Shown: piece by piece, positions 1 to 8,110 of the stretch
How the letters are laid out: each line of letters starts with the position of its first letter
Numbering within the stretch: position 1 is the first letter of the stretch
NCBI RefSeq assembly: GCF_001431525.1
Contig: NZ_LDJH01000007.1
Coordinates: 1-64,000 of the forward strand
Source of the DNA: Stenotrophomonas koreensis
Lineage (GTDB): Bacteria > Pseudomonadota > Gammaproteobacteria > Xanthomonadales > Xanthomonadaceae
Length of the DNA: 64,000 bases
Direction of reading: 5' to 3'
Made by a program: the position numbers and the translations under genes
Notes under the pieces: model-generated
Told to the model about the DNA's origin: nothing
Seen by the model: only the letters and a program-made list of their open reading frames with translations
The model's database searches: none

Positions 1-76
1 GCAGGTGCAGGTGCAGGTGTCGGTGCAGGTGTCGGTGCAGGTGTCGGTGCAGGTGTCGGTGCAGGTGCAGGTGCCG
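1..76. repeat. Short tandem repeat coding a Pro-Ala/Thr tract
   Basis: About twelve 6-bp units, mostly GCAGGT alternating with GTCGGT, open the window. Read on the minus strand in the frame of the FecR-domain gene they encode Pro-Ala-Pro-Ala and Pro-Thr-Pro-Ala steps, which looks like a flexible linker after the folded domain. The array runs off the left edge, so copy number is unknown. Such tracts tend to vary in length by slippage. Confidence 0.85.
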
Positions 77-914
77 GAAGCGGCGGCAGCTGCTGGATCA
101 AGGCCAGCAGCGTATTGAGCGATTGCTGCTCGGCAAACGGTTGCGGCGGGCTGTCGGCCAGTGGCGACTGGCTGCGGTCGCCGGTTTCCAGCGGCAGCGG
201 CGCGCCGCTGAAGCCGGCCAGGCCACTGCGGGCATCGTCCAGGGCAATGGCCGAATCGGACAGTGGCGAACCGGCACCCGCTGCCCCGGCAGCCACCTGG
301 CCCGGCTGGATCGCCTGCTGGATCGGCGCATAGTCAATGGCACCACAGCCGCCATCGGACGGCACCACCCGCATCGAATGGCCGGGGGCCGACAGCGATG
401 CCGCCAGGCCATTGCTGCAGCTCAGCTCGACGGCGTCGCCGTAATGCAGGTCGATCTGCAACGGCGCATTGCCAGGCTCAGGCAGGATGAAATCCACGAT
501 GGCGCCACGGATGCCGGCCACACCGACCGGGGTCTTCAGGCTGGCCGAACCGCCCGGCTTGGAAGCCGCCCCGCCGATGAAGCGCAGCACGCCGCGACTT
601 GCGCTGGCTGCGACCCGGGCGGTGCCACGGTCGGGGTCATAGACAAAATCATCGATGGTCAGCGACGAGCGCGGGCCGATGGTGAAGCTGCTGCCATCGG
701 CCAGCAGTACCTGCACCACGCCATGGGCATCGGTCTGGTAATGCTGGTTGCGCAGCACATGGTCGCCCAGGCGTACCTGTCGGGCAGCAGTCTGCCCGCT
801 GCGGCTGGTTGCCGCCGGCGAGACCCCGGCAGCCGTGCCGACCTGCTGCGCCCATGCCGGTACCGACAGCAGCAGGGCACCGGTGATTGCGATTGTCTGT
901 GTGTGCCTGGCCAT
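1..914 (-). CDS. FecR-domain secreted protein (3' end cut by window edge)
   Basis: 304 residues are visible and the frame is open to the left edge. Residues 1-22 form a signal peptide ending AWA, so the protein should be periplasmic or surface-associated. Residues about 45-145 carry a FecR-like domain: a VLLADGSSFTIGP strand pair, then KTPVGVAGIRGAIVDF, close to the TPvgvaGIRGT signature of that family. After it comes a low-complexity stretch ending in a Pro-Ala/Thr repeat. The gene lies 10 bp downstream of a TPR/beta-barrel gene on the same strand, so they form an operon. FecR domains of this kind occur in large exported or adhesin-like proteins, so a long C-terminal part may lie outside the window. 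Function unknown; it is unlikely to be a classical anti-sigma FecR because it begins with a cleavable signal peptide. Confidence 0.8.
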   Translation of the reverse strand, partial: MARHTQTIAITGALLLSVPAWAQQVGTAAGVSPAATSRSGQTAARQVRLGDHVLRNQHYQTDAHGVVQVLLADGSSFTIGPRSSLTIDDFVYDPDRGTARVAASASRGVLRFIGGAASKPGGSASLKTPVGVAGIRGAIVDFILPEPGNAPLQIDLHYGDAVELSCSNGLAASLSAPGHSMRVVPSDGGCGAIDYAPIQQAIQPGQVAAGAAGAGSPLSDSAIALDDARSGLAGFSGAPLPLETGDRSQSPLADSPPQPFAEQQSLNTLLALIQQLPPLPAPAPAPTPAPTPAPTPAPTPAPAP

Positions 915-924
915 GGGGCTGTCC

Positions 925-2325
925 TCAGAACTGGTAAGCCAGCGAGACGCCGGCGTAACGGTTGATGTAATCGCGAAGATCGTAGTTGGAGTCCACGCGG
1001 CGCCAGCCCGCATACAGCTGCAACTGGGTCGCCGGGTTGAGCGGCACCGTGCTGACCCATTGCAGCAACTGTTCCTGGCTGTGCTGCGAACGCAGCGCGT
1101 TGATCGCCGGCATCGGTGCCTGGTGCCGGCGCCAGGCCTGCTGCAGGCTCAGCGCGCTGGTCCATGGCTGCTTGCCCGGGCCAAGCAGGCTGCGATGACG
1201 GTGGCTGATGCCCAGCTGCAGGCGCGGCTCGCGGTAGGTTTCCCAGCCGGTGCGTGCATTGCGCTGTTCCCAGTGCAACCCGCCAAGCCACTGCCAGTTA
1301 TCGGCGGCCTGCTGTGAAAACAGCGCACTGCTGCGCCAGCGCTGGCCGGAATAGTCACGCGCCGAGGCAAACTCCGGCGCCGGGGTGTAGTCCTCCTGGC
1401 GCCAGTCCAGGCCGAGCTGCAGCGTCGATTGCCGTGCCACCGCCCAGCGCAGGCCACTGCTGACCCCGTGGCTGCGCTGGTAGCGGCTGCCATCGAGCCA
1501 GCTCTGCGCGGCCACCGCCGAAGCCCACAAACGGCCCTGGCGCAGGCCTGCTGCCTGGAGCGAAAAATCCGGGCCTATCCGCAGCTCGGCGACCTGATTG
1601 TCGATCCGGTCCAGCTCACGGTACTGGCTGCTGGCTGCCTGGAAGGCCACATCCAGCAGGTGGGCACTGCCGGCAAACGGCTGGCGATGGCGCAGGCTCA
1701 ATCCCAGCTGGGCGCTCTGGTCACTGGCCGCCCGGGCCTCGGGGGCCAGCTCGAATGGCAGGCCGTTCAATTCAATGCTGCCGATATCCGGTGCCGCATT
1801 GGCATTGCTTTCAGTACGCAGGCCAACACTCAGCCGCCCGCTGAAACCGCCTTGCTGGCGGCGCTGGTCGGCAATGGCCGCCAGATAGCCATTGACCCGC
1901 AGACGGACATTGTCCGGGGTATCGGCGCGCTGCAGTACCTGCACGAACAACTGCCGGGCCTGCACCAGCGCGCCCAGACGGAAATACACCGCCGCCAGCT
2001 CCAGCTGGATGCGTGCGGTGTTGGGATGCTGGATCAGCAGACGCTCGTAGGTGGCGATGGCCGCCTCGTAATCCCCCAGCTGGGTGGAGAGCACCGCGTA
2101 GGCAAAGCTGGCATCGGTATCGCCGGGCTCGGTGAGCAGGCGCTCGAACAACTGCCGCCGCTGCTGCTCCAGTGGCTGAAGCTGCGCCGCAGGGACCTGG
2201 GGCGGCAGGTTGTAGGCCTGGTGCTGCGCCAGGGCCAACGGTGCTGCCAGCGCCAGTACCGCCGATAGCCACAGGCGCGGCTGCACCACCACCCGTGCCC
2301 TGCCGCCGATGTCCCTTCCACGCAT
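925..2325 (-). CDS. TPR plus outer-membrane beta-barrel protein (Slam/DUF560-like?)
   Basis: 466 residues. A signal peptide ends near ALALAQ (about residue 34). Residues about 45-150 hold tetratricopeptide helices (DYEAAIATYERLL, ARIQLELAAVYFRLG). The remaining ~300 residues are alternating amphipathic strands rich in aromatic and Arg residues, and the chain ends with aromatic Phe (VSLAYQF), as outer-membrane barrels do. This TPR-then-barrel plan and the length resemble surface lipoprotein assembly modifiers (Slam, DUF560), but no diagnostic motif could be verified. It is the first gene of an operon with the FecR-domain protein, which is a candidate client. A Clp-like operator lies about 35 bp upstream of the start. 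Sure of a TPR barrel protein; the Slam label is inference. Confidence 0.7.
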   Translation of the reverse strand: MRGRDIGGRARVVVQPRLWLSAVLALAAPLALAQHQAYNLPPQVPAAQLQPLEQQRRQLFERLLTEPGDTDASFAYAVLSTQLGDYEAAIATYERLLIQHPNTARIQLELAAVYFRLGALVQARQLFVQVLQRADTPDNVRLRVNGYLAAIADQRRQQGGFSGRLSVGLRTESNANAAPDIGSIELNGLPFELAPEARAASDQSAQLGLSLRHRQPFAGSAHLLDVAFQAASSQYRELDRIDNQVAELRIGPDFSLQAAGLRQGRLWASAVAAQSWLDGSRYQRSHGVSSGLRWAVARQSTLQLGLDWRQEDYTPAPEFASARDYSGQRWRSSALFSQQAADNWQWLGGLHWEQRNARTGWETYREPRLQLGISHRHRSLLGPGKQPWTSALSLQQAWRRHQAPMPAINALRSQHSQEQLLQWVSTVPLNPATQLQLYAGWRRVDSNYDLRDYINRYAGVSLAYQF

Positions 2326-2359
2326 TTCGCCGCCCTCGCCCGGATCAGGCTGAATTAAA

Positions 2360-2375
2360 TGTTAATTCGATCACA
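2360..2375. promoter_or_regulatory. Clp/CRP-like operator, one mismatch
   Basis: TGTTA-ATTCGA-TCACA differs at one position from the palindromic CRP/Clp consensus TGTGA-N6-TCACA. It lies between the divergent starts of the TPR-barrel gene and pncA, 35 bp upstream of the former, in a locally AT-rich stretch. In Xanthomonas, Clp binds such sites and is released by c-di-GMP. Confidence 0.45.
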
Positions 2376-2477
2376 TTCGCGCTGACACTAGCAGATCAGC
2401 GTAAGAGCCGGTTACCGATCCATTGGCAAGCAGGGCCGCACAGGCTAACGTGCCGGCTCGCCAAGTGAGTGTTTCCG

Positions 2478-3119
2478 ATGCTGACCTACCCTGCCGACAC
2501 CGCGCTGATCGTCGTGGACCTGCAGCCGGACTTCATGCCCGGCGGCGCCCTGCCCTGCCATGAGGGCGATGCCATCGTCCCGGGCATTGCCGCGCTGCTG
2601 GCCAGTGGCCGCTATGCCACTGTGGTTGCCACCCAGGACTGGCATCCAGCCGACCACGCCTCGTTTGCCAGCCAGCACCCTGGCCGGGCGCCATTTGAAC
2701 AGATCACCCTGCATGGCCAGCCACAGACGCTGTGGCCGGACCATTGCGTTGCCGGCAGCCCTGGCGCGGCGCTGGATGGGCGCATCGACTGGAACCGCGC
2801 CAACCTGATCCTGCGCAAGGGCAGCCGCGCCGATGTGGACTCCTACAGCGCCTTCTTCGAAAACCATGGCCCCGACGGCAGCCGCCCGGCCACCGGCCTG
2901 GCCAGCTGGCTACGCGAGCGCGGCATCACCGCCGTGCATGTCTGCGGCCTGGCGCGCGACTACTGCGTGCTGTGGACCGCCCAGGATGCGGCCGCCGCCG
3001 GTTTCCAGGTCAGCTTCCTGTGGGACCTGACCCGCCCGGTCAGCCCGGAAGGTGATGCCCCGACCCGCGCCGCCCTGGACGCGGCTGGCATCGGAATCGT
3101 TGAGGGAAGTAACGAGTAA
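2478..3119 (+). CDS. pncA: Nicotinamidase
   Basis: 213 residues. It hydrolyses nicotinamide to nicotinate for NAD salvage in the cytoplasm. The isochorismatase-fold triad is visible: Asp14 (VVDLQPDF), Lys114 (LRKG) and Cys163 (GLARDYCV). The metal site is suggested by QDWHPADH (residues 53-60) and WPDH (86-89). The ATG at 2478 is preferred over an in-frame GTG at 2469 because the AAGTGAG ribosome-binding site sits at proper distance from the ATG. The last residues (EGSNE) and the stop codon are contributed by a purine-rich intergenic repeat that begins around 3104, so the natural C-terminus was probably altered by repeat insertion. Confidence 0.93.
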   Translation: MLTYPADTALIVVDLQPDFMPGGALPCHEGDAIVPGIAALLASGRYATVVATQDWHPADHASFASQHPGRAPFEQITLHGQPQTLWPDHCVAGSPGAALDGRIDWNRANLILRKGSRADVDSYSAFFENHGPDGSRPATGLASWLRERGITAVHVCGLARDYCVLWTAQDAAAAGFQVSFLWDLTRPVSPEGDAPTRAALDAAGIGIVEGSNE

Positions 3120-3217
3120 CGAGGAAAGAGAAACGAGTAAAGCCACAGCCGGCTCCCACTCGTTCCTCGTTACTCTCCACTCGTTCCTCGCTGCTATCCA
3201 CTCGTTTCTCGTTTCAA
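3104..3217. repeat. Purine/pyrimidine-armed hairpin repeat, ORF-less copy 1
   Basis: The left arm is GA-rich with GAGTAACGAG-type units. An apical AGCC-acagc-CGGCT follows, then a CT-rich right arm with CACTCGTTCCTCG units complementary to the left arm. The transcript of either strand could fold into a long imperfect hairpin. The left edge overlaps the end of pncA and the right edge abuts the end of purU. The same design recurs at 11211-11283 and, bracketing a gene, at 7975-8583. Confidence 0.8.
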
Positions 3218-4065
3218 CGAAACACCACCGTGCGGTGGTCATTGAGCAGGATGCGGTGCTCCACATGCCGGCGTACCGCGCGGGCCAGTACCTGGGACTC
3301 GATATCGCTGCCCAGGCGCACCAGGTCACGCGGGGTCATGGCGTGGTCCACATGGGTCACGTCCTGTTCGATGATCGGGCCCTCGTCCAGGTCATCGGTG
3401 ACGTAGTGCGCGGTGGCACCGATGATCTTGACCCCGCGCGCATGGGCCTGGTGATACGGCTGGGCGCCCTTGAAGCTGGGCAGGAAGCTGTGGTGGATGT
3501 TGATCGCACGCCCGGCCAGCGCCTGGCACAGGCGCGGCGAGAGGATCTGCATGTAGCGTGCCAGCACTACCAGGTCGATCTGTTCGCGCTGGACCAGGTC
3601 GATGATCTGCTGCTCCTGCGCATCGCGGTTGTCGGCCGACACCGGCAGGTGGTGGAACGGCACGCCATAGGACGTGGCCAATGGCGCAAAATCCGGATGA
3701 TTGGAAGCGACACCGGCTATGTCGATATTCAATTGCCGGCTGTGTGCCCGGAACAGCAGGTCATTCAGGCAATGGCCCTGCTTGCTGACCAGTACCAGCA
3801 AGCGCGCGCGGCGGCGTGCATCATGCAGCTGCCACTGCATTGCAAAGCGCTGCGCCAACTGCGAAAACGCGGCACGCACCTCGTCGATGCTGGCCTGGCC
3901 AAGATCAAAGTGCACCCGCAGGAAAAAGCGCCCGCTTTGCTCATCGCCAAACTGCTGGGCATCGAGAATGTTGCAACCGGCCTGGAACAGCAGGCCGGAA
4001 ACACCGTAGACAATCCCGGTGCAGTCCGGGCAGGACAGGGTAAGGATGTAATCGTTGTGGCTCAT
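3214..4065 (-). CDS. purU: Formyltetrahydrofolate deformylase
   Basis: 283 residues. It hydrolyses 10-formyl-THF to THF and formate, balancing the one-carbon pool. The N-terminal ACT domain spans residues about 5-85 (LSCPDCTGIVYGVSGLLF). The formyltransferase-like domain spans about 88-283, with the catalytic Asn189/His191 in AINIHHSFLPSFKGA and Asp227 in YVTDDLDEGPII. Length and domain order match PurU rather than PurN, which lacks the ACT domain. The gene is convergent with pncA across the hairpin repeat. Confidence 0.95.
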   Translation of the reverse strand: MSHNDYILTLSCPDCTGIVYGVSGLLFQAGCNILDAQQFGDEQSGRFFLRVHFDLGQASIDEVRAAFSQLAQRFAMQWQLHDARRRARLLVLVSKQGHCLNDLLFRAHSRQLNIDIAGVASNHPDFAPLATSYGVPFHHLPVSADNRDAQEQQIIDLVQREQIDLVVLARYMQILSPRLCQALAGRAINIHHSFLPSFKGAQPYHQAHARGVKIIGATAHYVTDDLDEGPIIEQDVTHVDHAMTPRDLVRLGSDIESQVLARAVRRHVEHRILLNDHRTVVFR

Positions 4066-4134
4066 CGGTGATGAGTCTAGAACAGGTGTTTGTTGCTCCG
4101 CACAATCGTCACCACCGCAACCATCGCCCGGGCA

Positions 4135-4383
4135 TCAGGGGCTGCCGCGTACGCACAGACGGACCAGCCGCGCCACCAGCGGGCGCACCACCAATACGCA
4201 GGCAAAAGCCACCGGCATCGCCAGTGCATAGGCCTGCAGCACCCGCGCGGGCAGCCGGGCATCGATACCGGTATTGGCAACGGTGATCACCGTGCACATC
4301 ACCAAGGCCATGATCGCGGCCATCCAGAACGCGAATACCAGCGGCATCAAGCGCGCCGGCAGGCGCCAGTCGCGCCGGCTCAT
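4135..4383 (-). CDS. DUF2798-family small membrane protein
   Basis: 82 residues with two hydrophobic segments, about 12-36 and 48-70, joined by a short loop, as in DUF2798 proteins. The start at 4383 overlaps the stop of the upstream flavin oxidoreductase by ATGA, showing translational coupling. Function unknown. A longer in-frame start at 4416 would lie inside the upstream gene and is disfavoured. Confidence 0.7.
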   Translation of the reverse strand: MSRRDWRLPARLMPLVFAFWMAAIMALVMCTVITVANTGIDARLPARVLQAYALAMPVAFACVLVVRPLVARLVRLCVRGSP

Positions 4384-5474
4384 GCAAACAGCCCGCGCTG
4401 CGCCAGCGGTTCGCAACGTCGATACTGCGGTGACACCGGGACCTTGACCCCGAGTGCGGCGGCCGCATGCCAGGGCCAGCGCGGGTTGTAGAGGATGCCG
4501 CGGGCAATGCCCACCGCATCGGCCTGGCCGGTGGCCACCACCGCCTCGGCATGGGTCGGCTCGGTGATCAACCCGACCGCGATCACCGGCATCTCGACCT
4601 CGGCCTTGATCGCCTGTGCCAGCGGCAGCTGGTAGCCGGGGCCGACCGGAATCTGCTGGCGCCCATCCAGGCCGCCGCTGGAGACATGGATGAAGTGGCA
4701 GCCGCGCGCGTCCAGTACCCGGGCCAGGGCAATGCTCTGCGCCAGGTCCCAGCCGCCCTCCACCCAGTCGGTGGCCGATATGCGCACGCCCACCGCCATC
4801 GACGGTGCCACGGCAGCCTTGACCGCATCAAACACCGCCAGCAGCAGCGCCATCCGGTTGTCCAGACTGCCGCCCCAGCGGTCACTGCGGGTGTTGCTCA
4901 ACGGCGAGAGGAACTGGTGCAGCAGGTAGCCATGGGCGGCGTGGATTTCGATCAGTTCAAAGCCCAGCGCCTGGGCGCGCTGCGCGGCGGCGGCGAAATC
5001 GGCAATCAGCTGGTCGATCGCCGCCTCGTCCATGGCCTGCGGCGGCAGGTCCTCACTGGCAAAGGGCAGCGCGCTGGGCGCCAGGGTTGTCCAGCCCCGT
5101 GCATCGCCGGCCGCCAGCTGCGCGCCACCGTCCCAGGGACGATGGCAGGACGCCTTGCGCCCGGCATGCGCCAGCTGGATGCCCAGCGGCATCGTCGACC
5201 ATTGCCGGATGCCAGCCAGCACCGGCTGCCAGGCATCGGCGCAGGCTTCATCCCAGAGCCCGACATCGGCCCAGCTGATCCGCCCGGCCGGCTGCACCGC
5301 GGTGGCCTCGACAATCAACAGACCGGCACCGGACTGGGCCAGCTGGCCGTAATGCATCGCATGCCAGCTGCCGGCATGGCCGTCGCTGGCCGAGTACTGG
5401 CACATCGGTGCAATCACGATGCGGTTGGGCAGGGTCAACGGGCCCAGGGCCAACGCGGAGAACAGGCGGCTCAT
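4380..5474 (-). CDS. NADH:flavin oxidoreductase, old yellow enzyme (XenA/YqjM class)
   Basis: 364 residues, a full-length FMN TIM barrel. Cys25 and Tyr27 in APMCQYS, plus His178, His181 and Tyr183 in IHAAHGYLLHQFLSP, fall at the positions known for Pseudomonas XenA. Such enzymes reduce activated C=C bonds (enones, nitro compounds, quinones) with NAD(P)H. LSNTRSDRWGGSLDNR is the conserved OYE segment. It is the first gene of a pair with the DUF2798 protein. Physiological substrate unknown. Confidence 0.9.
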   Translation of the reverse strand: MSRLFSALALGPLTLPNRIVIAPMCQYSASDGHAGSWHAMHYGQLAQSGAGLLIVEATAVQPAGRISWADVGLWDEACADAWQPVLAGIRQWSTMPLGIQLAHAGRKASCHRPWDGGAQLAAGDARGWTTLAPSALPFASEDLPPQAMDEAAIDQLIADFAAAAQRAQALGFELIEIHAAHGYLLHQFLSPLSNTRSDRWGGSLDNRMALLLAVFDAVKAAVAPSMAVGVRISATDWVEGGWDLAQSIALARVLDARGCHFIHVSSGGLDGRQQIPVGPGYQLPLAQAIKAEVEMPVIAVGLITEPTHAEAVVATGQADAVGIARGILYNPRWPWHAAAALGVKVPVSPQYRRCEPLAQRGLFA

Positions 5475-5557
5475 CGGTACATCCAGTCAAGGCAGCGCAC
5501 CATTGCAGCGCCGGAGCCAGCGCAACGCAAGTGCTGGCCGCGCAACAACGCGTTGCG

Positions 5558-6370
5558 TCAGCCCAGCAGGAACGCCAGTGCCTGGCTGCAATCCTCGGCG
5601 CACTTGAGGGTGACCAGGCTGTCGGCCCGGGTCGTGCCCTGGTTGACGATGGCGATCGGCAGGCCGGCCTGTGCCGCGGCACGGACAAACCGGAAACCGG
5701 ACCACACCATCAGCGAGGAACCCACCACCAGCACCGCATCGGCAGCGTCCAGGTGGGCCTGCACCGCCTCGACCCGCGCGCGTGGCACCGATTCGCCGAA
5801 AAACACCACATCCGGCTTGAGCATGCCGCCGCAATGCGCGCAATCGGGAACCTTGAACGCGGAAAAATCCACCGCGTCCAGGTCGGCATCGCCATCCGGG
5901 GCAATGCCTGCCGGCAACTGTGCCCAACCGGGATTTTCAGCCACCAGGTGCTGCTGGAACAACTCGCGCCGGCCCCGCCGGCCACAGCCCAGGCAGGTAA
6001 TGGCATCCAGCCGACCGTGCAGGTCGATCACCCCGGTGCTGCCGGCAGCATCATGCAGGCCGTCGACATTCTGGGTCACCAGGCACTGCACCCGGCCCTG
6101 CCCCTGCAGCTCGGCCAGTGCCCGGTGTACCGCATTGGGGGCGGCGCTGCCAAAGCGCTGCCAGCCCACCAGGCTGCGCGCCCAGTAACGCTGGCGCGCG
6201 GCCGGATCGCCGGTAAAGGTCTGGTAGGTCATCGGCGGCGGCCGCTTCCATGCACCGGCCTGGTCGCGGTAATCGGGAATCCCCGAAGCGGTGCTGCAGC
6301 CGGCACCGGTAAGCACCAGCAGGCGCTGGTGGGCAGCGATGAAATCAACAAGCGGTTCGGCCATGGCCAT
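5558..6370 (-). CDS. SIR2-family NAD-dependent protein deacylase
   Basis: 270 residues. NAD-binding GAGCSTASGIPDYR starts at residue 22, TQNVDGLH at 99-106 and catalytic His118 lies in DLHGR. A zinc module is formed by Cys126/Cys129 (CLGC) and a later CAHC pair. FFGES and VVGSSLMVWS complete the Rossmann part. It removes acetyl or other acyl groups from protein lysines using NAD. In-frame starts at 6370 and 6364 differ by two residues. Orthologues in Gammaproteobacteria are often simply called NAD-dependent deacetylase; whether it is CobB-like or class II is not resolved here. Confidence 0.9.
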   Translation of the reverse strand: MAMAEPLVDFIAAHQRLLVLTGAGCSTASGIPDYRDQAGAWKRPPPMTYQTFTGDPAARQRYWARSLVGWQRFGSAAPNAVHRALAELQGQGRVQCLVTQNVDGLHDAAGSTGVIDLHGRLDAITCLGCGRRGRRELFQQHLVAENPGWAQLPAGIAPDGDADLDAVDFSAFKVPDCAHCGGMLKPDVVFFGESVPRARVEAVQAHLDAADAVLVVGSSLMVWSGFRFVRAAAQAGLPIAIVNQGTTRADSLVTLKCAEDCSQALAFLLG

Positions 6371-6403
6371 AGCGTGACGGCGCCGGCAGGGCCTGACAAG
6401 GCC

Positions 6404-6823
6404 TCAGGCCGGGGTGTCCTGCGCGCTGGCCGGCATCCGCGGCACCTCGGTGGGATGGCCGTCCGCATCCAGGGCGATCATCACGAACTCACCGCGGGTG
6501 CACAGCTTGCGGGTACCGGTCTGCAGGTCTTCGGTAACCAGCTCCACTTCCACCTTCATCGAGGTGCGGCCGACCGACACGATGCGGCCGATGGTTTCCA
6601 CCATCTGCCCGATCCGGATCGGCAGCTTGAAATCCAGCTGGTCCGAACGTGCGGTCACCACCGTGCGGCGCGAATAGCGCGCTGCGGCCAGAAAGGCGGC
6701 CTTGTCCATCCAGGCCATCGCCTGGCCACCGAACAGCGTGCCCATGTGGTTGGTATGGTTGGGGAACACGATCTCGGCCATGCGTACTTCCAGCGGCGGA
6801 TCGGTTTGCAGAATCGGGGTCAT
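6404..6823 (-). CDS. Acyl-CoA thioesterase, YciA/BACH hotdog type
   Basis: 139 residues forming a single hotdog fold. PNHTNHMGTLFGGQAMAWMD (residues 21-40) is the conserved helix, with catalytic Asn and Asp of the acyl-CoA hydrolase family. It hydrolyses acyl-CoA thioesters to free acid and CoA in the cytosol. The start at 6823 is chosen because upstream codons to 6931 code an unrelated basic, Pro-rich extension absent from hotdog enzymes. Confidence 0.88.
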   Translation of the reverse strand: MTPILQTDPPLEVRMAEIVFPNHTNHMGTLFGGQAMAWMDKAAFLAAARYSRRTVVTARSDQLDFKLPIRIGQMVETIGRIVSVGRTSMKVEVELVTEDLQTGTRKLCTRGEFVMIALDADGHPTEVPRMPASAQDTPA

Positions 6824-6882
6824 ATGCGGTCTTTGCCTGTGCGCCACAAGCCACGCTAACGGTGAGCGCGGCAAGGGGCTGT

Positions 6883-6908
6883 GTGGGGGCAGCAATTTTT
6901 GCCCCCAC
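6883..6908 (-). terminator. Hairpin after nrdB
   Basis: GTGGGGGC and GCCCCCAC form a perfect 8-bp stem around a 10-nt loop containing a T/A run. It lies 70 bp beyond the nrdB stop and before the thioesterase start. It may terminate the nrd transcript, though no U-tract follows on the minus strand. Confidence 0.4.
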
Positions 6909-6980
6909 CAGCTGAATACAGGCCAGAACATGGCCGGCGCGATGTACAGGCTTGTTCAGCGGCCATGTCCATCGCGCGGG

Positions 6981-8039
6981 TCAGAACGCCATGTCGAAGG
7001 CGACCTCGCCCTGCACCCCGACCTGGTAGGCCGAGGCACGGCGCTCGAAGAAATTGGTCAGCTCCTGCACGTCCTGCAATTCCATGAAAGGCAGCGGGTT
7101 GCGCACGTTGTACTTGCGCGCCATGCCCAGCTTGGCGAAGTGATTGTCGGCGCAGTGCTGCAGGTACTGGCGCATGTCATTGGTGGAAATGCCGGCCACC
7201 CCACCGGAGAGCACGTCCTCGGCGAACTGCAGTTCGCAGGCGATCGCCTCTTCCAGCATCTGGTAGACCTGCTGCTCCATCGCCGCATCGAACAGGTCCG
7301 GCTCCTCGGCACGGATGGTGCGCACGCACTCGAAGGCAAACTCCATGTGGCAGCTTTCGTCGCGGAACACCCAGTTGGTGCCCGAGGCCAGGCCCGGCAA
7401 CAAGCCGCGCGAGCGGAAGTAGTAGACGTAGGCAAAGGCGGCAAAGAAGAACAGGCCTTCGATGCAGGCGGCAAAACAGATCTGGTTGAGCAGGAACTGG
7501 CGGCGCTGCTCGCGGGTCTCGATCCGGGTCAGGCCCTGGATCGAATCGATCCACTTGAAGCAGAAATCGGCCTTGGCCTTGATCGAGGCAATGTTCTCCA
7601 CCGCGGCAAAGGCCTTGTTGCGCTCGTCCGGGTCGGGCAGGTAGTTGTCCAGCAGGGTCAGGTAGAACTGCACATGCAGCGCTTCCTCATACAGCTGGCG
7701 CGACAGGTACATGCGCGCTTCCGGCGCATTGAGGTGCTGGTACAGGTTCAGCACCAGGTTGTTGGACACGATCGAATCACCGGTGGCAAAAAACGCCACC
7801 AGACGATGGATCAGATGGCGGTCGGCCGGGCTCATCCTGTCGTGCAGGTCGGAGATGTCGATCTGGAAATTGATCTCCTCCACCGTCCAGCTGTTCTTGA
7901 TCGCGTTGCGGTACCTCTCGTAGAAATCCGGATAACGCATCGGGCGCAGGGTCAGCTCGAAACCGGGATCCAGGAGACGAGAAGTGAGTGGGGAGGAACG
8001 AGGAACGAGAGCAGAGGTGGAGTCGGCTGGATTGGACAT
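6981..8039 (-). CDS. nrdB: Ribonucleotide reductase class Ia, beta subunit
   Basis: 352 residues. It houses the diferric-tyrosyl cofactor that starts catalysis in NrdA. Ligand and radical residues are visible: Asp88 (ATGDSIV), Glu119, His122 and Tyr126 in YEEALHVQFY, then Glu in CIEGLFFF and Glu/His in DESCHMEF. Start 8039 has AGGAAACTCCTC just upstream. Residues about 9-22 (ALVPRSSPLTSR) are encoded by the GA/CT-rich repeat arm, so the N-terminus was supplied by the inserted element; the family core begins near DPGFELTLRPM. It is separated from nrdA by that element and its opposite-strand gene, which is unusual for nrdAB. Confidence 0.95.
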   Translation of the reverse strand: MSNPADSTSALVPRSSPLTSRLLDPGFELTLRPMRYPDFYERYRNAIKNSWTVEEINFQIDISDLHDRMSPADRHLIHRLVAFFATGDSIVSNNLVLNLYQHLNAPEARMYLSRQLYEEALHVQFYLTLLDNYLPDPDERNKAFAAVENIASIKAKADFCFKWIDSIQGLTRIETREQRRQFLLNQICFAACIEGLFFFAAFAYVYYFRSRGLLPGLASGTNWVFRDESCHMEFAFECVRTIRAEEPDLFDAAMEQQVYQMLEEAIACELQFAEDVLSGGVAGISTNDMRQYLQHCADNHFAKLGMARKYNVRNPLPFMELQDVQELTNFFERRASAYQVGVQGEVAFDMAF

Positions 8040-8063
8040 GAGGAGTTTCCTGATTCGCTATGG

Positions 8064-8086
8064 GGCAACCATGCAGCATGGTTGCC
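8064..8086. other. Perfect 10-bp hairpin upstream of the four-helix gene
   Basis: GGCAACCATG-cag-CATGGTTGCC lies 25 bp upstream of nrdB on one side and 25 bp upstream of the S23-type gene on the other. On the minus strand it is in the nrdA-nrdB intercistronic RNA and could stabilise or separate the nrdB message. It may also be an internal part of the element. Confidence 0.6.
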
Positions 8087-8110
8087 GAGGGGATAGAGAG
8101 GGTCGTACCA

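Noticed and set aside
1..76. CRISPR-like array
   Set aside because: Units are only 6 bp, contiguous and without spacers; they code a Pro-Ala/Thr linker.
4467..6859. Long plus-strand frames (573 and 483 residues) opposite the old yellow enzyme, SIR2 and thioesterase genes
   Set aside because: Shadows of three genes with intact motifs on the other strand.
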